36,242 nt of DNA from Minisyncoccota bacterium. GTDB taxonomy: Bacteria > Patescibacteriota > Minisyncoccia > Phycocordibacterales > XYD1-FULL-46-19. The translations under genes were made by a program, and so were the position numbers. Location: the NCBI GenBank assembly GCA_018063065.1, contig JAGORB010000004.1, positions 1-36,242 on the forward strand. Reading direction: 5' to 3'. The notes under the pieces were generated by a model. It was not told the DNA's origin. It saw only the letters and a list, made by a program, of their open reading frames with translations, and searched no databases. Shown here piece after piece: positions 15,619 through 24,575 of this stretch. Every line of letters begins with the position of its first letter. Positions within the stretch are counted from its first letter, which is position 1.

Positions 15619-15705
15619 GGAGACGTGGCTGAGTGGTCGAAAGCGCCTCACTGCTAACGAGGTAGGGTCTAAACACCCTCCAGGGTTCGAATCCCTGCGT
15701 CTCCG
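15619..15705 (+). tRNA. serX: tRNA-Ser (anticodon GCU)
   Basis: An 87-base class II tRNA: acceptor GGAGACG/CGTCTCC with discriminator G, D-arm GCTGAGTGG...AGC, anticodon loop CTGCTAA with GCT, a long variable arm (TAGGGT/ACCCT) and the T-arm CAGGGTTCGAATCCCTG. The 3' CCA is not encoded. The last pair of the anticodon stem is an A-C mismatch as written. It reads AGC/AGU codons. The restriction island begins about 90 bases downstream. Confidence 0.93.
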
Positions 15706-15761
15706 CAACGACATTTTAATACAATCTAATCAAATTAAAAGTTTAGCCTTTAATCTTTAAT

Positions 15762-15790
15762 TTGACAAGATGGTACTATAGGTATATACT
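15762..15790 (+). promoter_or_regulatory. Near-consensus promoter of the Fic/type I restriction operon
   Basis: TTGACA (15762-15767), 17 bases, TATACT (15785-15790), then 7 bases to the ATG at 15798. This is the best promoter in the window. It shows that codons upstream of 15798 are not translated and that the first gene is leaderless. Confidence 0.85.
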
Positions 15791-15797
15791 GCTTTTT

Positions 15798-16931
15798 ATG
15801 AGTAAATTTAAGGCGGGAACCTATAAACAATACCACGGCTACAAGAGCTTTCAGCCGTCTTTGGTCAATAAAGATTTTGAATGGAATGACAAGCGCATTG
15901 ACGTGCTTCTTGCTGATGCCATGAGATACCTCGGCGAGCTCAACGCTTTTTCAAAGTTGGTCCCCGACGTGGATTTTTTCATAAAAATGCATATCGCAAA
16001 AGAAGCTACCACCTCAAGCAAGATCGAGGGTACTCAGACTAAACTCGATGAGGCACTTCTCCCCGAACTTGAAATTGATCCAGAAAAAAGAAATGACTGG
16101 GAAGAAGTTCAAAACTATGTCAAAGCGATCAATTACTCAATAGCAGAACTTGAAAAGTTGCCGCTATCAATGCGACTTGCAAGAGATACGCACAAAGTAT
16201 TACTTTCAAGTGTTCGTGGATACACAAAATTGCCAGGAGAAGTTCGCCGAAGCCAAAACTGGATCGGTGGCGCAACTCTTAAAGATGCAGTATTCATTCC
16301 ACCTCATCATGACGAAGTTGGAGAGTTACTCAGCGATCTTGAAAGATTCTGGCACAACAAAGAGTTGGATGTTCCAGATCTTATAAAGATTGCCATCTCA
16401 CATTACCAGTTCGAAACCATCCACCCATTCCTTGATGGTAACGGACGTATCGGCCGACTCCTCATCACACTCCACTTGGTAAGCCTCGGTATTCTACAGA
16501 AACCAACTCTCTATATTTCAGATTTCTTTGAAAAGCATCGTCCGCAATACTACGATGGTCTTTCACGTGTTCGAGAGACGAACGATATTGAACATTGGCT
16601 GCGCTTCTTTCTTACAGGTGTACTTGAGACTGCGAAGAATTCTCGACAGACACTTGAGAAGATTATCGACCTTCGAAAGAAGTACGAAATGACAATCGAA
16701 AAAGGCATGGGTATCAAACGCCAAAAGCTTGGCAAGGAACTTTTGCGTTGTTTGTTCTCACATCCAGTTGTAACGATTCGAGACATCGAATCAATGCTCT
16801 CGGTGACATTCCCAACAGCGTCAGCAATAACGAAAGATTTCGTCAAACTTGGTTTGTTCTCAGAGAAAACTGGGCTCAAGAAGGATCGAATCTTCTACCT
16901 CACTGAATACATTAATCTCTTTAATAAATAA
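15798..16931 (+). CDS. Fic-family AMP-transferase with N-terminal inhibitory motif
   Basis: Fic enzymes transfer AMP (or other groups) to protein hydroxyls. The catalytic motif [13 protein letters not shown] begins at His209. The N-terminal inhibitory motif (S/T)xxxE(G/N) is visible as Ser73-SKI-Glu77-Gly78, so the enzyme should be self-inhibited (class II). The C-terminal third (about 300-377) looks like a winged helix ([31 protein letters not shown]), so it may also bind DNA. The 377-residue length fits the large Fic/DUF4172-like group. The start at 15798 follows from the promoter. It leads the restriction operon, with hsdM 8 bases downstream; Fic genes are often found in such loci, perhaps as regulators or backup toxins. 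Confidence 0.93.
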   Translation: MSKFKAGTYKQYHGYKSFQPSLVNKDFEWNDKRIDVLLADAMRYLGELNAFSKLVPDVDFFIKMHIAKEATTSSKIEGTQTKLDEALLPELEIDPEKRNDWEEVQNYVKAINYSIAELEKLPLSMRLARDTHKVLLSSVRGYTKLPGEVRRSQNWIGGATLKDAVFIPPHHDEVGELLSDLERFWHNKELDVPDLIKIAISHYQFETIHPFLDGNGRIGRLLITLHLVSLGILQKPTLYISDFFEKHRPQYYDGLSRVRETNDIEHWLRFFLTGVLETAKNSRQTLEKIIDLRKKYEMTIEKGMGIKRQKLGKELLRCLFSHPVVTIRDIESMLSVTFPTASAITKDFVKLGLFSEKTGLKKDRIFYLTEYINLFNK

Positions 16932-16939
16932 TCAACACC

Positions 16940-18922
16940 ATGGAAAATTTCAACCAAAAAACATCAATGATTTGGAATATCGCCGACATCTTGCGCGGCG
17001 GCTGGAAACAGCATGAATACCAGGACGTGATTCTGCCCTTGGTGGTTTTGAAGCGCCTCGATTCTATCCTTGCCGATACCAAAGCTTCGGTCCTTGAGAA
17101 GTACAATGAGTATAAAGGCAAAGTGAATGACCTTGACCCCATCCTCAAGAAGACTTCAGGTACAGCCTTCTACAATATCTCTGATTACGATTTCAGAACT
17201 ATTCTTGGAGAGCCAAAGCATCTCGCAAAAAACTTCAAACAATACATCAATGGGTACAGCAAGAATATCCAAGACATCTTTGAAAAGTTTGATTTCAGCA
17301 AACAGCTCGAGCGACTCGAAGGTGGCGATCTCTTGTTCTATGTGATCCAGGAATTGAACAAGGTGGATCTGCACCCTTCAAAGGTAGACAACTATCAGAT
17401 GGGTCACATCTTCGAAGAACTTCTCCGAAAGTTTTCTGAAATGTCCAACGAAACTGCCGGAGAGCACTACACGCCAAGAGATGTGATTGGGCTTATGACT
17501 GAGATGCTGTTCTCCCCTGACAAGAAGGACCTCAAGAAGCCTCACGTTATTAAAAAGATTTATGACCCCGCCTGCGGTACCGGTGGCATGCTTTCTGTTG
17601 CCAAGGACTACATTCTAGAAAACATAAATAAAGAAGCTGATATTTTCCTTTACGGCCAGGAACTCAACTCGGTTACATACGCTATGGCAAAGTCAGACAT
17701 GCTTATCAAGGGAGATGATCCTGACCTTATTCGAGGTGGCGAAAAAGATCATTCGAAAGCAAGTACGCTTGCCAACGATCAATTCTTTTCTGAAGTATTT
17801 GATTATGGGCTAAGCAATCCGCCCTATGGAGTTGATTGGAAGAAGGACAAAGATGCTGTTGAGCGTGAAGCATCTCGTGGATACGCTGGTAGATTTGGTG
17901 CAGGTACTCCTCGTATCTCAGATGGTCAGCTTTTGTTCTTGCAACACCTCATTTCAAAGATGAAGCCTGAAAAAGATGGTGGCTCACGTATAGCGATCGT
18001 TCACAACGGGTCCCCACTATTTACTGGCGATGCCGGTAGCGGAGAAAGTGAGATTCGAAGATGGATTCTTGAAAAGGATCTGCTCGAGACAATCGTCGCA
18101 TTGCCTGATCAGCTTTTCTATAACACAGGAATCAATACATACCTTTGGTTTGTCACCAACAGAAAATCAAAAGAAAGAAAAGGTAAGGTTCAGCTTATAG
18201 ATGCTCGAGCTCTCTTCAAGAAGACTCGCAAGAGCCTTGGTAGCAAACGACATGAGATTGACACTGAACACAAAAAACAAATCTTGGATTTGTACGAAAC
18301 ATTTGAGGAAAATGAACACTCAAAGATTTTCAAGACAACAGACTTTGCATACAGACAGATCACCATTGAGCGCCCTCTCCGCCTCAAGCTCGATTTCACC
18401 CCAGAGAAAATAAAGGAGATTACAGCAACTCTTGATCCAAGCGCTGTTAAAGCTGGCGTGAAGACACTCATAGAATCCTTCGAGAATCAGATATACATGA
18501 GCAAGAAGGTGTTCGAAGAAGCCTTTGATAAAAGGGTTGAGCAGTATGTATCCGGCAAGCTTACCGCCGCACTCTACAAGAAAATCCTTTCTACATTTAG
18601 TGAAAGCGATCCGGAAGCCGATGTTGTGCTTAATAAGAACGGCGATCCAGAGGCAGATACATCTTTGCGTGATTTTGAGAATGTTCCATATGAGATGGAT
18701 ATCAAGGAATATTTTGATAAAGAGGTAAAGCCATACGTGCCTGATGCTTGGATTAATGAATCGGTCCGAGATCACAAAGACGGCAAGGTTGGTATCGTGG
18801 GCTACGAGATTCCATTCACTCGCCACTTCTACAAGTACGAGGGCCCACGAAGTCTTGAGGAAATAGAGACTGACATAGAAAAGGTTGAGAATGAATTACT
18901 CACCCTCCTAAAGCAACTCTAA
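16940..18922 (+). CDS. hsdM: Type I restriction-modification methyltransferase subunit HsdM
   Basis: The modification subunit transfers a methyl group from S-adenosylmethionine to adenine. An HsdM N-terminal helical domain (1-150: IWNIADILRGGWKQHEYQDVILPLVVLKRL) precedes the methyltransferase fold with motif I DPACGTGGML near residue 209 and the catalytic motif NPPYG near 293. The AGEHYTPRDVIGLM stretch before motif I is typical. At 660 residues it is longer than many HsdM, with extra C-terminal helices that may contact HsdS. It is 4 bases from hsdS, without a Shine-Dalgarno sequence. All key residues are intact. Confidence 0.96.
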   Translation: MENFNQKTSMIWNIADILRGGWKQHEYQDVILPLVVLKRLDSILADTKASVLEKYNEYKGKVNDLDPILKKTSGTAFYNISDYDFRTILGEPKHLAKNFKQYINGYSKNIQDIFEKFDFSKQLERLEGGDLLFYVIQELNKVDLHPSKVDNYQMGHIFEELLRKFSEMSNETAGEHYTPRDVIGLMTEMLFSPDKKDLKKPHVIKKIYDPACGTGGMLSVAKDYILENINKEADIFLYGQELNSVTYAMAKSDMLIKGDDPDLIRGGEKDHSKASTLANDQFFSEVFDYGLSNPPYGVDWKKDKDAVEREASRGYAGRFGAGTPRISDGQLLFLQHLISKMKPEKDGGSRIAIVHNGSPLFTGDAGSGESEIRRWILEKDLLETIVALPDQLFYNTGINTYLWFVTNRKSKERKGKVQLIDARALFKKTRKSLGSKRHEIDTEHKKQILDLYETFEENEHSKIFKTTDFAYRQITIERPLRLKLDFTPEKIKEITATLDPSAVKAGVKTLIESFENQIYMSKKVFEEAFDKRVEQYVSGKLTAALYKKILSTFSESDPEADVVLNKNGDPEADTSLRDFENVPYEMDIKEYFDKEVKPYVPDAWINESVRDHKDGKVGIVGYEIPFTRHFYKYEGPRSLEEIETDIEKVENELLTLLKQL

Positions 18923-18926
18923 TTAT

Positions 18927-20222
18927 ATGCAAGCACTCAAACTTACAAAGAAATACGAGAAGTATCCTGAATATAAAGATTCAGGTGTTGAATGGTTGGG
19001 TAAGATTCCGTCTAGCTGGAACGCTCAGAAGATAGTATCCATTTTTGAGTTCTCTAATCAAAAAGTTACAGAAGAGACCCATGAACCGCTTTCTGTTACA
19101 TATGACGGGATCAAAAAGCAAATTGAAAATGCTGCCAAGGTGGCAGAAGGTAGTCTTCGCAAACTTGTTAAGATTGGTGATATCGCCATAAACGGCAGAT
19201 CAGATAGAAAGGGTGCGGTTGGGATGTCTGAGTATGAGGGCGGAGTATCCCTCGTATACAACGTATTGAGAAAGAGAGATAAAACTATTGATTCAAAATA
19301 TTTCCACTATCTATTCAGAAGCAAACTTTTTTCAGAAGAGTTTTATCGCTGGGGACGAGGTATTGTTGATGATCTTTGGACTACAAGAGAAAGTGAAATG
19401 AAGAAAATCTATGTGTCCCTACCAAACCCACAAGAACAGACAAAAATAGCAAAATACCTCGATGAGAAAACTTCTTACATCGATCAACTTATTTGTAAAA
19501 AACAAAAGCTAATTGAGCTTTTGCGTGAGAAACGTACTTCGGTAATCAATAATGCAGTAACAAAAGGTTTAAATCAAAAAGTTGAACTTGTTGAAAGCAG
19601 TATTATCTGGATTGGAAAAATGCCAAAAGGATGGAAGTTGGACAAAATTAAGAGAGTTGCTTTTATGAATAAAAGGACTTTGTCAGAAAGTACTAATCCA
19701 AATTTTTCTTTTAAGTATTTTGATATTGGGTCAGTTGACGAAGAAGAAATTTCTAATATTGAAAGTGAAATAACTTTTGGTAAAGCGCCTAGTCGAGCTA
19801 GGAGAATTGTTAGTGTTGGTGATTCAATAATTGCTACAGTTAGGACATATCTTAAGGCAATCGCGTATTTCGATAAATTGGATACCGACACAATCGCTTC
19901 CACTGGTTTTGCTGTGTTAACCCCTAAAAATGAATTGATTCCAAAATATCTTTTTTACTATTTGCAATCAGACAGATTCATTAATCAGGTAATCATTAAA
20001 TCAAAAGGTATTGGATATCCTGCAATTACACCTTTTGACCTTGGTTCTTTAGAAATAATCTATCCTGACAAAAATATTCAACAATCAATTATTATGAATC
20101 TCGATGAAAATATCGAAAAATTTAATTCGATCATTGAAAGAGCCGAAAGATCAATAAAACTTTTAAGTGAGTTTAAATACTCGTTGGTATCAAATGTGGT
20201 AACAGGAAAAATAAAAGTATAA
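18927..20222 (+). CDS. hsdS: Type I restriction specificity subunit HsdS
   Basis: HsdS chooses the bipartite target. Two target recognition domains are seen: the first opens YKDSGVEWLGKIPSSWNAQKI, the second IIWIGKMPKGWKLDKI. Between them lies the conserved coiled region NPQEQTKIAKYLDEKTSYIDQLICKKQKLIELLREKRTSVINNAVTKGL, and a second, more divergent one ends the protein (NIQQSIIMNLDENIEKFNSIIERAERSIKLL). From about base 19560 the DNA becomes visibly more AT-rich, at the start of the second recognition domain, as expected if that domain was exchanged. The 431-residue length is normal. Confidence 0.94.
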   Translation: MQALKLTKKYEKYPEYKDSGVEWLGKIPSSWNAQKIVSIFEFSNQKVTEETHEPLSVTYDGIKKQIENAAKVAEGSLRKLVKIGDIAINGRSDRKGAVGMSEYEGGVSLVYNVLRKRDKTIDSKYFHYLFRSKLFSEEFYRWGRGIVDDLWTTRESEMKKIYVSLPNPQEQTKIAKYLDEKTSYIDQLICKKQKLIELLREKRTSVINNAVTKGLNQKVELVESSIIWIGKMPKGWKLDKIKRVAFMNKRTLSESTNPNFSFKYFDIGSVDEEEISNIESEITFGKAPSRARRIVSVGDSIIATVRTYLKAIAYFDKLDTDTIASTGFAVLTPKNELIPKYLFYYLQSDRFINQVIIKSKGIGYPAITPFDLGSLEIIYPDKNIQQSIIMNLDENIEKFNSIIERAERSIKLLSEFKYSLVSNVVTGKIKV

Positions 20223-20226
20223 ATAT

Positions 20227-21567
20227 ATGGACCTAAAATTACTCTGGGAAAAAATAGAAAACAAGGTACATACAATTCCAGCCCTAATAGCTGGGGTTCT
20301 ATTACTCTTGGCGGTCCTTTTTCTTGGAGATAGTTTTTTCACCAAATACATTCCAATAAGTTATCTGCAATGGATCTATTTGGGTCTGCTTCTGGGTTGG
20401 ATTGGTTTCTGGTCTATAAATCGTTTTTGGATTCCCCGAAACGATAAAAAGCACACCGGATTGGTTATTTGTATTTACGCAGATACAGATGAAGCCGAAC
20501 AGATTTTGAAGAGAGATTTTATTGCATCAGTCCAAAAACAAATTGTTGAACAACAGATTGGAGAAATATTTAATATTATTGTAATCAAAAATCATCTTGC
20601 ACTGAAATATAACAATCTTAAAGCGATATATAAGCTACACAAAAAAACAAGAGGACATATCTATATTTTTGGTGAGACTAAAAAAAGAAATAATGGTGGA
20701 AAGGACCAGTATTTTCTTTCATTGGATGGAATGGTTTTGCATAGGCCCGTACCGCAACAGGTTAGCCAGGAACTATCAAAAGATTTCCTTGCTACTTTGC
20801 CAAAGGGTATTAATTTTAGCGATGAATTCGCATTTACAGGTTTTCAAGTATCTGCCGACATAGTTGTTAAGTCAGTAAAATATATTGTTGGCTTAGCTGC
20901 ATATATTTCTGGAAGTCCTCTATTATCAATCAGGTTACATACAGATCTTAAAAACCAGATAAATGCTAGTACCCAAAAGCTGCCTGGAGATAATATTATT
21001 TTGAGCAAGATTGATAACTTACTATCAAATGAGTATGCCATCATGGCTCTCTATTATTTTGTAAAGCAAGATAAAGATAATGCAAAGAAAAACCTTGATG
21101 AATCACTGAAGCTTAATCCTAATTGTTATCGGGCACTGATTGTGCAATCAATCATGGCTTTTAGTTGGGAGAATGATCCAAAGAAATCTCTTGCGATTAC
21201 GAAAAAGTGCCATGGTAATAATTCTCCAGAATGGAGATACAACGAAGCCTTTTTGCATTTTTGGATAGGAAATTATTCATCTGCATGGAAACAATGCGAA
21301 AAGATTAGAAAGCAGAGCTATTCAAACGATTTAGCAACTTCGCAGGAAGTGACTCAATTTAATGAAAACATATTAACCTCAGATACAAGTAGACCGGTCT
21401 TATATTTTTGGCTGGGATTCAATTATTATTTCAGGCAAGACAATTTACCGCTGGCTCTGCACAACTTTGAATTATTTGAACAGAAAGCAGATGCAACGAT
21501 GAATATGCTGAAACAAAAGTCCACACCATGGTTAGTAGATATAAAGAAAAAGATGCAACTAAATTAA
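20227..21567 (+). CDS. Membrane-anchored protein with TPR-like C-terminus, inserted in the restriction operon
   Basis: I do not recognise this family. Two hydrophobic helices (about 18-36 and 44-64) anchor it, probably with both ends in the cytoplasm. Residues about 75-240 form a compact domain with GLVICIYADTDEAEQILKRDF, then HIYIFGETKKR and DQYFLSLDGMVLHRPV. From about 255 on, helical repeats of TPR type appear (YYFVKQDKDNAKKNLDESLKLNPNCYRALI, LYFWLGFNYYFRQDNLPLALHNFELFEQKA). It sits 4 bases after hsdS and 4 bases before hsdR, so it is built into the operon. The DNA is clearly AT-richer than hsdM or hsdR. It could be an accessory defence effector that senses the restriction complex or a membrane signal; this is inference. 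Confidence 0.8.
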   Translation: MDLKLLWEKIENKVHTIPALIAGVLLLLAVLFLGDSFFTKYIPISYLQWIYLGLLLGWIGFWSINRFWIPRNDKKHTGLVICIYADTDEAEQILKRDFIASVQKQIVEQQIGEIFNIIVIKNHLALKYNNLKAIYKLHKKTRGHIYIFGETKKRNNGGKDQYFLSLDGMVLHRPVPQQVSQELSKDFLATLPKGINFSDEFAFTGFQVSADIVVKSVKYIVGLAAYISGSPLLSIRLHTDLKNQINASTQKLPGDNIILSKIDNLLSNEYAIMALYYFVKQDKDNAKKNLDESLKLNPNCYRALIVQSIMAFSWENDPKKSLAITKKCHGNNSPEWRYNEAFLHFWIGNYSSAWKQCEKIRKQSYSNDLATSQEVTQFNENILTSDTSRPVLYFWLGFNYYFRQDNLPLALHNFELFEQKADATMNMLKQKSTPWLVDIKKKMQLN

Positions 21568-21571
21568 ATAT

Positions 21572-24541
21572 ATGACAACAAAAACAAACACAAAAGAATC
21601 AGGATTTGAAGAATTCATTGAGCAAGAACTCAAGAGTCTTCACTCATACCGCACCCGATCAACTTCTTCATACAATAAAGAACTTTGTATGGATACAGAG
21701 CTGGTCCTTGAATTTATTCAAACTACCAAAAAAGATAACTGGGATAAGCTTGTCGAACAGTATGGTGACAATGTGGCCGAAAGGTTCTTGGCTAGACTGG
21801 ATGAAGAGCTTCTTTCTCGTGGTCTCCTCAGTGTTTTACGAGAAGGTGTAAAGGATCGGGGTGTCATCATTCAGCTTGCATACCTCAAACCTGAAAATGA
21901 TAAGAATCCGGAAACCCTTGCCGACTACGTAGGTAATATCTTGAGCGTAATGCGCCAGGTGAAATACAGTACTAAGAATGAGAACTCTATCGACACAGTG
22001 ATCTTTGTAAACGGTCTTCCTCTATTTACCGCTGAACTCAAGAACCAATTCACCGGTCAAAATGTCATCAACGCAATCTCACAATACCGAACAGATCGTG
22101 ACCAGAAAGAAAAGTTGCTTGGATTCAAGAGATGTCTCACACACTTTGCTGTCGACACTGAGCAAGCATATATGACTACTCGACTCTCAGGACTTACCAC
22201 CTACTTCCTACCATTCAATAAGGGTAATAACGGATCTTCTGGTAATCCTGAAGCACCAAGAGGAAAATATAAAACTCATTACCTCTGGGAAGAGATTTGG
22301 TCCAAGGATAGTATCTTTGATTTGATCGGTAATTTCATACAAGATGTAACCGAAGAAAAAGAAGATAAGAATGGTAAAAAGAGAAAGGAAGAGAAGATTA
22401 TATTTCCTAGATATCACCAGCTCGAGACAGTGAAGAGAATCGTCGAAGATACCAAAGTTCACGGCGCAGGTAAAAACTATTTAATCCAACACAGTGCTGG
22501 GTCTGGAAAGAGTAATACTATCGCTTGGACCGCACATAGATTAGCCGAACTTCATGACACTGAAGGAAAGAATGTGTTTGATGGTGTGATAGTTGTAACC
22601 GACCGGCGTGTTCTTGATAGACAACTTTCAGATACCATTAAAAGCTTTAGCCAGGTAACTGGTCTTGTTAAGCATGTCGAGAATGGTGGTAAAGAGCTCA
22701 AAGAGTCACTTGAATCTGGAGTAAAGATTATCACAACAACTTTGCAGAAGTTTCCGGTTATCGTGGATGCCGTAGAAAAGGTAGAAGGCAGAAAATTTGC
22801 AGTGATTATTGATGAGGCGCATTCATCTCAATCCGGTGAATCGGCGGCCGATTTGCGCCAGGTCCTCACACTCGATGAGGCGGAAAAAGAAAGCCAAGAA
22901 GAAGAAAAGTTATTCAAGACAATTGAAGATCAGATTGTTGAACGCATGAAAGCTAGAAAAGTAGCGTCTCCAAACCTGTCATTCTTTGCCTTTACAGCTA
23001 CTCCAAAACAAAAGACGCTTGAGCTCTTCGGTACTGAAGATGTGGTAACTGGTAAATTCGGTCCCTTCTCCCTTTATTCAATGAAGCAAGCTATTGAAGA
23101 GAAGTTTATTCTCGATGTGCTTAAAAACTATACGACATATGAAACTTACTTCGGACTCTTGAAGAAGGTTGAAGACGATCCGGAATTCGACAAAAAGAAA
23201 GCGCAGCGACTCATGGTTGGATACGTTGAACGGCATGAGCATGCTATTGATAAGAAGGTAGCCATCATGGTTGAACACTTTGAAGAAAAGGTAGCGTCGC
23301 TTATTAACGGCAAGGCAAAAGCTATGGTTGTAACCAAGTCTCGACTTCATGCCGTAAGGTACAAACTTGCATTCGATAAATATCTCAAAGAAAAAGGATA
23401 TGCTCACAAGGCATTGGTGGCTTTCTCTGGAACAGTGAAGGATATTGATACTAAGCTTGAGTATACAGAGGGCCAGATGAATAAGGTTCCTGAAAGTCAT
23501 ACAGCTGAGGAATTTAAAAATGATGACTATAAATTTTTGATCGTAGCCGAGAAGTTCCAAACAGGATTTGACCAGCCGCTCTTGTCGGTCATGTATGTGG
23601 ATAAGAAGCTTGGTGGTGTTAGTGCGGTCCAGACACTGTCTCGTCTCAACCGAACTACATATAACAAGGAAGAAACCTTCGTTCTTGATTTCGTAAATCA
23701 GACCGATGATATCAAGGATGCCTTCCAGCCTTACTACACAACTACGGTTCTCTCAGAAGAGACAGATCCAAACATTCTGCACGATCTCGAGCGAGATGTA
23801 CGTGGCTTTAAGTTCTTCACTGATTTTGAAGTGAATGGCTTCATTGATGAGCTGTATTCAAAGGCAACTCCAGACAAACTAAACTACATTATTGATGGCG
23901 TAGTTTCTCGAATCAACGAAGAAAACCTTACTGAAGAAGAAATGGAGAGTTTCAAGTCTACAGTGTTTGATTATCTCAAGAAGTACGCTTTCATTTCGCA
24001 GATCGTAACCTTCGAAGATCCTCAATTGGAGAAGTTGTTCATATTCTTGAAATATTTGATCAGAAAGCTTCCTAAGCGTGAAAACCCACTACCGTATGAG
24101 GTCCTTCAGGCAATAGACATGGAGACTTATAAAGTTGAAAGAAAAGTTGAAACACACTTAAAACTTGAGAATGCCGACGGAGTCATTGATCCTATGGGAG
24201 GTGGCGGCGAAAAGGGGATTGTGGAAGAAGAAAAGGATGCGCTTTCAAAAATTATAAAGGAAATTAATGAAAGATACGGTACCAACTTTAATAATTCTGA
24301 TCGAGTTATTCTAAATGACTTAAGTAAGAGGCTTTTGGAAAGTAGGGTACTTATTGGGTCAATAAAAAATAACAGCAAAGATGCAGCCAAATTAAAGTTT
24401 GATCAACTTTTTCAAGATGAACTTGTTGGAGTTCTTGATAATCATTTTAGTCTGTATCAAAAACTTGATCAAAGTCCTGAGCTAAAAAAATTTGTTCAGG
24501 AACGCGTATTTGAATTCGTGGTTAAAAAGATAAAAATTTAA
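21572..24541 (+). CDS. hsdR: Type I restriction endonuclease/translocase subunit HsdR
   Basis: HsdR pulls and cuts unmodified DNA. The N-terminal PD-(D/E)xK nuclease is marked by DTVIFVNGLPLFTAELKNQ near residue 150. The motor domains carry Walker A QHSAGSGKSNTIAW near 310, DEAH box VIIDEAHSSQSGESA near 413, FTATPKQKTLELFG, and VAEKFQTGFDQP with the LSRLNRT motif VI. A helical C-terminal part (about 850-989) binds the core enzyme in known homologues. It starts 4 bases after the TPR gene and ends the island. All key residues are intact, so the system looks functional: HsdM, HsdS and HsdR are all full length. Confidence 0.96.
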   Translation: MTTKTNTKESGFEEFIEQELKSLHSYRTRSTSSYNKELCMDTELVLEFIQTTKKDNWDKLVEQYGDNVAERFLARLDEELLSRGLLSVLREGVKDRGVIIQLAYLKPENDKNPETLADYVGNILSVMRQVKYSTKNENSIDTVIFVNGLPLFTAELKNQFTGQNVINAISQYRTDRDQKEKLLGFKRCLTHFAVDTEQAYMTTRLSGLTTYFLPFNKGNNGSSGNPEAPRGKYKTHYLWEEIWSKDSIFDLIGNFIQDVTEEKEDKNGKKRKEEKIIFPRYHQLETVKRIVEDTKVHGAGKNYLIQHSAGSGKSNTIAWTAHRLAELHDTEGKNVFDGVIVVTDRRVLDRQLSDTIKSFSQVTGLVKHVENGGKELKESLESGVKIITTTLQKFPVIVDAVEKVEGRKFAVIIDEAHSSQSGESAADLRQVLTLDEAEKESQEEEKLFKTIEDQIVERMKARKVASPNLSFFAFTATPKQKTLELFGTEDVVTGKFGPFSLYSMKQAIEEKFILDVLKNYTTYETYFGLLKKVEDDPEFDKKKAQRLMVGYVERHEHAIDKKVAIMVEHFEEKVASLINGKAKAMVVTKSRLHAVRYKLAFDKYLKEKGYAHKALVAFSGTVKDIDTKLEYTEGQMNKVPESHTAEEFKNDDYKFLIVAEKFQTGFDQPLLSVMYVDKKLGGVSAVQTLSRLNRTTYNKEETFVLDFVNQTDDIKDAFQPYYTTTVLSEETDPNILHDLERDVRGFKFFTDFEVNGFIDELYSKATPDKLNYIIDGVVSRINEENLTEEEMESFKSTVFDYLKKYAFISQIVTFEDPQLEKLFIFLKYLIRKLPKRENPLPYEVLQAIDMETYKVERKVETHLKLENADGVIDPMGGGGEKGIVEEEKDALSKIIKEINERYGTNFNNSDRVILNDLSKRLLESRVLIGSIKNNSKDAAKLKFDQLFQDELVGVLDNHFSLYQKLDQSPELKKFVQERVFEFVVKKIKI

Positions 24542-24563
24542 TTACCCAAAACATTAATCCTGC

Positions 24564-24569
24564 TATAAT
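24564..24569 (+). promoter_or_regulatory. Extended -10 promoter of the SppA-like gene
   Basis: TGCTATAAT, 6 bases, then the ATG at 24576. It gives a leaderless message and marks the return to host-style sequence after the restriction island, 22 bases past the hsdR stop. Confidence 0.62.
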
Positions 24570-24575
24570 CCTCTC

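Noticed and set aside
15457-15714. A minus-strand frame of 85 codons across tRNA-Ser
   Set aside because: The sequence RRRDSNPGG...RPLSHVS is the usual antisense translation of a tRNA-Ser gene.
15762-15797. Upstream TTG start of the Fic protein
   Set aside because: The TTG is part of the -35 hexamer TTGACA of the operon promoter.
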